Shown: positions 14,976 through 14,981 of the stretch, one piece after another
Numbering within the stretch: the first letter of the stretch is position 1
Layout of the letters: each line of letters begins with the position of its first letter
Notes under the pieces: model-generated
What the model saw: only the letters and a program-made list of their open reading frames with translations
Told to the model about the DNA's origin: nothing
Databases searched by the model: none
Translations under genes and position numbers: made by a program
Source: an uncultured Victivallales bacterium
GTDB taxonomy: Bacteria; Verrucomicrobiota; Lentisphaeria; Oligosphaerales; JAFGRS01
Direction: 5' to 3'
Assembly (NCBI GenBank): GCA_903834675.1
Contig: CAILKC010000490.1
Coordinates: 1-14,981, forward strand
DNA length: 14,981 nt

Positions 14976-14981
14976 TTGCAC

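Overview
The window is GC-rich bacterial chromosomal DNA, densely coding, with seven confident protein genes and no rRNA, tRNA, CRISPR array, transposase or phage gene that I can see. The taxon cannot be fixed from sequence alone. The very large TPR-type alpha-2-macroglobulin, the high GC and the structured intergenic repeats suggest a Gram-negative-type bacterium, perhaps of the Planctomycetes/Verrucomicrobia/Lentisphaerae (PVC) group. This is an inference with modest confidence.

Region 1 (1-215) is a non-coding cluster of structured repeats. Two 111-bp-spaced copies share an identical 41-bp core and are made of small perfect hairpins. A related copy lies at the other end of the window (14851-14975), directly after the last gene.

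Region 2 (216-4176) holds nucleic-acid maintenance genes. A minus-strand YraN/UPF0102 gene (216-680) is divergent from a plus-strand two-gene operon. The operon consists of a DEAD/DEAH-type helicase with a C-terminal four-cysteine DUF1998 module (761-3208, MrfA/YprA-like) and a DEDD exonuclease (3223-4176, MrfB/YprB-like). In Bacillus subtilis this pair repairs mitomycin C damage independently of UvrA. The 80-bp divergent spacer carries plausible promoters for both directions. A 219-bp spacer with two hairpins and a short tandem repeat (4177-4395) ends the region.

Region 3 (4396-8529) is a likely transport operon. It runs from an EamA-type ten-helix transporter (4396-5274) to two non-identical but related FtsX/MacB-type permeases (5295-6563 and 6572-7858) and a LolD/MacB-type ATPase (7870-8529). 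Gaps are only 8 to 20 bp. The last three genes look like a complete ABC system with a heterodimeric membrane part.

Region 4 (8530-14835) is a 152-bp leader followed by a 2050-residue secreted alpha-2-macroglobulin family protein. It has an N-terminal TPR-like region, MG domains, a Met/Gly-rich bait-like segment and an intact CTEQ thioester motif. It probably acts as an envelope protease trap. It lacks the pbpC neighbour seen in enterobacteria and instead follows the ABC exporter genes. Whether the two are functionally linked is untested.
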